From positions 81,132-145,131 of the forward strand of contig NZ_SGXF01000003.1 in the NCBI RefSeq assembly GCF_004216775.1: a stretch of DNA of 64,000 nucleotides, in the 5' to 3' direction. Position numbers and translations under genes: made by a program. The stretch's first letter is position 1. Every line of letters begins with the position of its first letter. Source of the DNA: Cuneatibacter caecimuris. Lineage in GTDB: Bacteria > Bacillota > Clostridia > Lachnospirales > Lachnospiraceae. The notes beneath the pieces are model-generated. The model saw only the letters and a list, made by a program, of their open reading frames with translations. It searched no databases and was not told the origin of the DNA. This document shows positions 61,088 to 64,000 of this stretch, piece after piece.

Positions 61088-62807
61088 AAGATTTTATATT
61101 TGTCTGGCGCTGCTGGTTGTAATATCTTCGGCAATCTGCCTGCATACCGGATACAAAGCGCAGGCGGTTTCCAAGGGGTATGGAGAGGCTGTTTATGCGG
61201 ATGGGTGGCCGAAGCTGATTGCCGCAGGCATCAATGGAAGCCCGATTTACCTGGAAGTAGACGGCAAGCCGGTGGATACAGGCGATATGAAATTATATAT
61301 GAATGAGGACAGAACACTGATGCTGCCAGAAAGTATTCTTCGCCGCGTGTTTCGGGTTTCTTCCAGATACTATGACGGGCAGCGGCTTGTGATTGAAAAG
61401 AATACCACAGTATTGGAACTCTATAAGGACGCTTTCATGATGAAAGTGAACGGAATGGAACAGCCGTTGGAGACGCCCATGCTGGAACTGAACGGTGAGC
61501 TCTATGTCCCATCTGACGTATTTGAGGAATATCTGGAATATGAGGTGAACTGGTCTAAGGCTGACAGCATGCTGTCCATGGTGAACCGGCAGCCTGATGC
61601 CAGAAGCCTGCCAGTTTCTTATGATTACAGAAAAGAGGGAAGGGCGGCAACTGTGCGGGATCAGGGAGATCTGGGGACCTGCTGGGCTTTTGCTGCATTG
61701 AACGCGCTGCAGACTTCTCTGATGCCGGAGCAGCAGCTGTTGTTTTCTGCAGATCACATGTCCCTGCAAAGCGGGTTTTCTATCACTCAGGACGACGGCG
61801 GGGATTACGCCATGTCGCTGGCCTACCTGGCTGCCTGGAAAGGGCCTGTGCTGGAAGAAGAAGATCCTTATGGAGACGGAACCAGTCCGGCAGGACTGAG
61901 TCCCGTAGCGCATGTGCAGGAAGCGCAGATGCTCCCCAGGAAGGACTACGAGAAAATTAAAGAAGCCGTATTTCTTTATGGAGGAGTTCAGACCTCCATT
62001 CATATGTCCCTTTCCGGACCATCGGGCAGTTCCGACCATTATAATGCGGATACCGCGGCATACTGCTATATCGGTACAGAAAAAATTAATCACGATGTAG
62101 TGATTGTTGGCTGGGATGATAATTATTCCAGAGAAAATTTCCATAATCAGCCGGAGAGCGATGGGGCTTTTCTGTGTATGAACAGTTGGGGAGACAGCTT
62201 TGGCCAGGGCGGATATTTTTATATTTCTTATGACGATACCTATATTGGGATATATAATACAGTATATACCAGAGTGGATGGAACAGACAATTACGATCAC
62301 ATCTATCAGGCTGATCCCTGCGGGGCAGTGGGGCAGATGGGTTTCAACGATGAAACAGCATACTTTGCCGCGGCATATCAGACGGGCGGTACGGAAACTC
62401 TGGATGCGGTGGGCTTTTATGCCACAGATGCCAATACGACCTATGAAATATACCTGGTACGGCAGTTCGGCTCATCAGAAGATCTGCACCTGAACCAAAA
62501 ACTTGCGTCAGGCACCTTTGCCAATGCAGGATATTATACGGTGGATCTGGACCCGGTTCTTTTGGATGCGGGAGAACGGTTTGCCGTGATTATAAAAATA
62601 ACTACGCCGGGAGCCGTTTACCCGGTAGCCATTGAATTTGCAAAAGATGAAAAAACAGCGTCAGTGACGCTGGACGACGGGGAAACCTATGCCAGTATGA
62701 GCGGGGAAAACTGGCAGCGGCTGGAGGAAACGCAGAGCTGCAACGCCTGCCTGAAAGTGTACACATCAGATGCCCAGCCCTCCCGGACTGCGCAGGAAAG
62801 AGAGTGA
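61077..62807 (+). CDS. Secreted papain-family (C1A) cysteine protease
   Basis: 576 residues, begins at TTG 61077 inside the methyltransferase gene, after GGAGAAGGA; this start gives a signal peptide (YICLALLVVISSAICLHTGY), and no ATG upstream of the mature part exists. Residues ~50-170 resemble a copper-amine-oxidase-like wall or stalk domain (GKPVDTGDMKLYMNEDRTLM). The catalytic domain (about 180-420) has Gln196, Cys202 (GTCWAF), His339 (INHDVVIVGWDD) and Asn369 (MNSWGDSFG). The last ~150 residues are a lectin-like beta domain. Probably extracellular or wall-associated; the target is unknown. Confidence 0.9.
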   Translation: MRHRRFYICLALLVVISSAICLHTGYKAQAVSKGYGEAVYADGWPKLIAAGINGSPIYLEVDGKPVDTGDMKLYMNEDRTLMLPESILRRVFRVSSRYYDGQRLVIEKNTTVLELYKDAFMMKVNGMEQPLETPMLELNGELYVPSDVFEEYLEYEVNWSKADSMLSMVNRQPDARSLPVSYDYRKEGRAATVRDQGDLGTCWAFAALNALQTSLMPEQQLLFSADHMSLQSGFSITQDDGGDYAMSLAYLAAWKGPVLEEEDPYGDGTSPAGLSPVAHVQEAQMLPRKDYEKIKEAVFLYGGVQTSIHMSLSGPSGSSDHYNADTAAYCYIGTEKINHDVVIVGWDDNYSRENFHNQPESDGAFLCMNSWGDSFGQGGYFYISYDDTYIGIYNTVYTRVDGTDNYDHIYQADPCGAVGQMGFNDETAYFAAAYQTGGTETLDAVGFYATDANTTYEIYLVRQFGSSEDLHLNQKLASGTFANAGYYTVDLDPVLLDAGERFAVIIKITTPGAVYPVAIEFAKDEKTASVTLDDGETYASMSGENWQRLEETQSCNACLKVYTSDAQPSRTAQERE

Positions 62808-62810
62808 CTT

Positions 62811-63422
62811 ATGAAACAGAAAGTAATATTTGCAACCTCGAATGAAGGGAAAATGAAGGAGATCAGGATGCTGCTGGCGGACCTGCCGGTGGAAGTCCTG
62901 TCGATGAAAGAAGCGGGGATTACAGCAGATATCATTGAAGACGGGAACAGCTTTGAGGCAAATGCGCTGATCAAAGTGAGGGCGCTGAGAGAATTTACGG
63001 ACGGATTGATTCTGGCAGATGATTCCGGCCTGGAAATCGACTGCCTGGGAGGGGAGCCGGGAGTATATTCCGCCCGGTATATGGGAGAGGAGACTTCATA
63101 TACAGTGAAAAATGCCGCCCTGATCAGCCGGGTAGAAGGGATTGAAGGGAATCAGCGAAGCGCCAGATTCCGCTGTGTGATTGCGGCCAGCCTGCCGGAC
63201 GGGCGGGAGATGACCGCTTCAGGTAGCATGGAGGGGCTGGTTGCGGAGAAACCTGCAGGTGCAGGCGGATTTGGATATGACCCGATTCTCTGGCTTCCGG
63301 AATATGGATGTACCGCTGCGGAGCTGACGGCGGAGGAAAAGAACAGAATCAGCCACAGAGGTAAGGCCCTTCGTGCCATAAAAGAGAAACTGCTGGAATT
63401 ATATCCTGAGTGGAAGGCGTGA
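62811..63422 (+). CDS. rdgB: XTP/dITP diphosphatase (RdgB/HAM1)
   Basis: 203 residues. Removes inosine/xanthosine triphosphates from the nucleotide pool. IFATSNEGKMKEIRMLL, EDGNSFEANALIKVRALREF, LADDSGLEIDCLGGEPGVYS with AR, and GGFGYDPILWLPE then ISHRGKALRAI are the family's substrate-binding and catalytic segments. Start ATG 62811, 3 bases after the protease stop. Co-transcribed with the neighbours. Confidence 0.95.
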   Translation: MKQKVIFATSNEGKMKEIRMLLADLPVEVLSMKEAGITADIIEDGNSFEANALIKVRALREFTDGLILADDSGLEIDCLGGEPGVYSARYMGEETSYTVKNAALISRVEGIEGNQRSARFRCVIAASLPDGREMTASGSMEGLVAEKPAGAGGFGYDPILWLPEYGCTAAELTAEEKNRISHRGKALRAIKEKLLELYPEWKA

Positions 63423-63431
63423 CAGGCGGAA

Positions 63432-63917
63432 ATGAAGATGAAAATATTGATTGTGAGCGATACGCACAGACAGCATGCGGGGCTGCAGAAGGCCCTTGAT
63501 CTGGTGCGTCCTATTGACATGATGATTCATCTCGGGGATGTTGAGGGAAGTGAAAATTATATCAGGACGCTGGCCGGATGCCCGGTGGAAATGGTGGCCG
63601 GCAATAATGACTTTTTTTCTGATCTGGGAAGAGAAAAGGAACTCAGGCTGGGGAAATACCATGTGCTGCTGACCCATGGGCATTACTACAGAGCCAGCCT
63701 GGGAACAGAATTTCTTCTGGAGGAGGCCAGGGCCCGCAGTTTTGATATTGTGATGTTCGGGCATATCCACCGTCCGATGCTGGAATATTCGGGAGGGATT
63801 ACGATCCTGAATCCCGGCAGTATTTCTTATCCCAGGCAGGAGAACCATAAGCCTTCCTACATAGTGATGGAACTGGACCGGGAGGGGGAAGCACATTATA
63901 CGATCTGTTATCTGTGA
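63432..63917 (+). CDS. YfcE/MJ0936-type metallophosphoesterase
   Basis: 161 residues. Calcineurin-like phosphoesterase: ILIVSDTHRQH (Asp, His), IHLGDVEGSE (GD), VAGNNDFF (GNND), LLTHGHYYR and FGHIHRPM (GHxH). Such small enzymes hydrolyse phosphodiesters (YfcE) and often follow rdgB in Firmicutes, as here 9 bases downstream. ATG 63432 or 63438 may be used. A structured repeat copy starts about 6 bases after the stop. Confidence 0.93.
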   Translation: MKMKILIVSDTHRQHAGLQKALDLVRPIDMMIHLGDVEGSENYIRTLAGCPVEMVAGNNDFFSDLGREKELRLGKYHVLLTHGHYYRASLGTEFLLEEARARSFDIVMFGHIHRPMLEYSGGITILNPGSISYPRQENHKPSYIVMELDREGEAHYTICYL

Positions 63918-63922
63918 CAGCG

Positions 63923-64000
63923 TTTTTGTTTCATAGGAAACTTCGTTCCCTATGAAACAAAACCCTCCGGGGGATGTGCACTGCGCGCTAAGGAAAATGG
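63923..64000 (+). repeat. Structured intergenic repeat, copy G (cut by window end)
   Basis: TTTTTGTTTCATAGG / CCTATGAAACAAAA hairpin 1, ACCCTCCGGGGGATGTGCAC, CTGCGCGCTAAGGAAAATGG. The core arm CTGCGCGC is that of copy C1. The 3' half lies beyond the window. Confidence 0.83.

Overview
The window is chromosomal DNA of a spore-forming, anaerobic Clostridia-type Firmicute, most likely a member of the Lachnospiraceae. Evidence: rpoB-rpoC order and sequence, a tyrosine T-box leader, a class III (oxygen-sensitive) ribonucleotide reductase with no aerobic partner nearby, Firmicute PTS proteins, a SpoVB-like flippase, strong AGGAGG-type ribosome binding sites, and near-consensus sigma-A promoters (TTGACA-N17-TATAAT). 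Base composition is roughly balanced, except for a visibly more A+T-rich block at about 26.1-30.7 kb.

Layout. 0-6.7 kb: rpoB (5' end outside the window) and rpoC. 7-11.3 kb: a tyrosine-phosphatase-like gene, then a GntR regulator / IlvD-Edd dehydratase / P-loop kinase operon joined by ATGA overlaps. 11.3-13.4 kb (minus): a small unknown gene and tyrS with its T-box leader. 13.4-18 kb: nrdD behind two candidate NrdR boxes, a CmpB-like membrane protein, and a surface trigger-factor-like lipoprotein. 18.1-20.2 kb: a TetR/ABC exporter cassette. 20.4-26 kb: a fructose operon (fruK, fruA, DeoR regulator, HPr, enzyme I) whose HPr has Lys in place of the regulatory Ser46. 26.1-30.2 kb (minus): an imported ABC/two-component module next to a serine-recombinase fragment, with two promoters that share an 11-bp direct-repeat signature. 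30.6-34 kb: an M29-like peptidase, a holin-like protein, a broken AAA/DUF4143 gene and a PadR/HAAS pair. 34-38 kb: superoxide dismutase, SpoVB-like flippase, AI-2E-family protein, DUF1292. 38.1-45.6 kb: carbohydrate genes (AraC regulator with a GH4 glycosidase; GH2 glycosidase with an ArsR-type regulator), TspO, an Fe-S aldo/keto reductase and tRNA-Ala(GGC). 45.8-50.6 kb: two tiny tandem genes, an amino-acid permease, a phosphodiesterase-like protein and others. 50.7-57.8 kb: a long operon of dihydrouridine synthase, ArsC/Spx-like, NiaR, endonuclease III, SbcD and SbcC, with a convergent nicotinamidase-like gene. 57.9-64 kb: a HAAS-domain membrane protein, an Asn/Ser-rich protein made of eight 12-residue repeats, an rRNA-methyltransferase-like gene, a secreted papain-like protease, an XTP pyrophosphatase and a phosphoesterase.

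The most unusual feature is a family of about 120-bp intergenic elements at seven places (6.76, 15.78, 30.45, 38.07, 40.64, 58.97-59.34 with three tandem copies, and 63.92 kb). Full copies contain a long 5' hairpin, a CCCTCCGGGGG segment, a core stem enclosing a small hairpin, and a 3' hairpin followed by T residues. All copies point along the + strand. Core-stem arms differ between copies but still pair, which suggests selection on folded RNA or DNA. They are not explained by any protein-coding function I can see.
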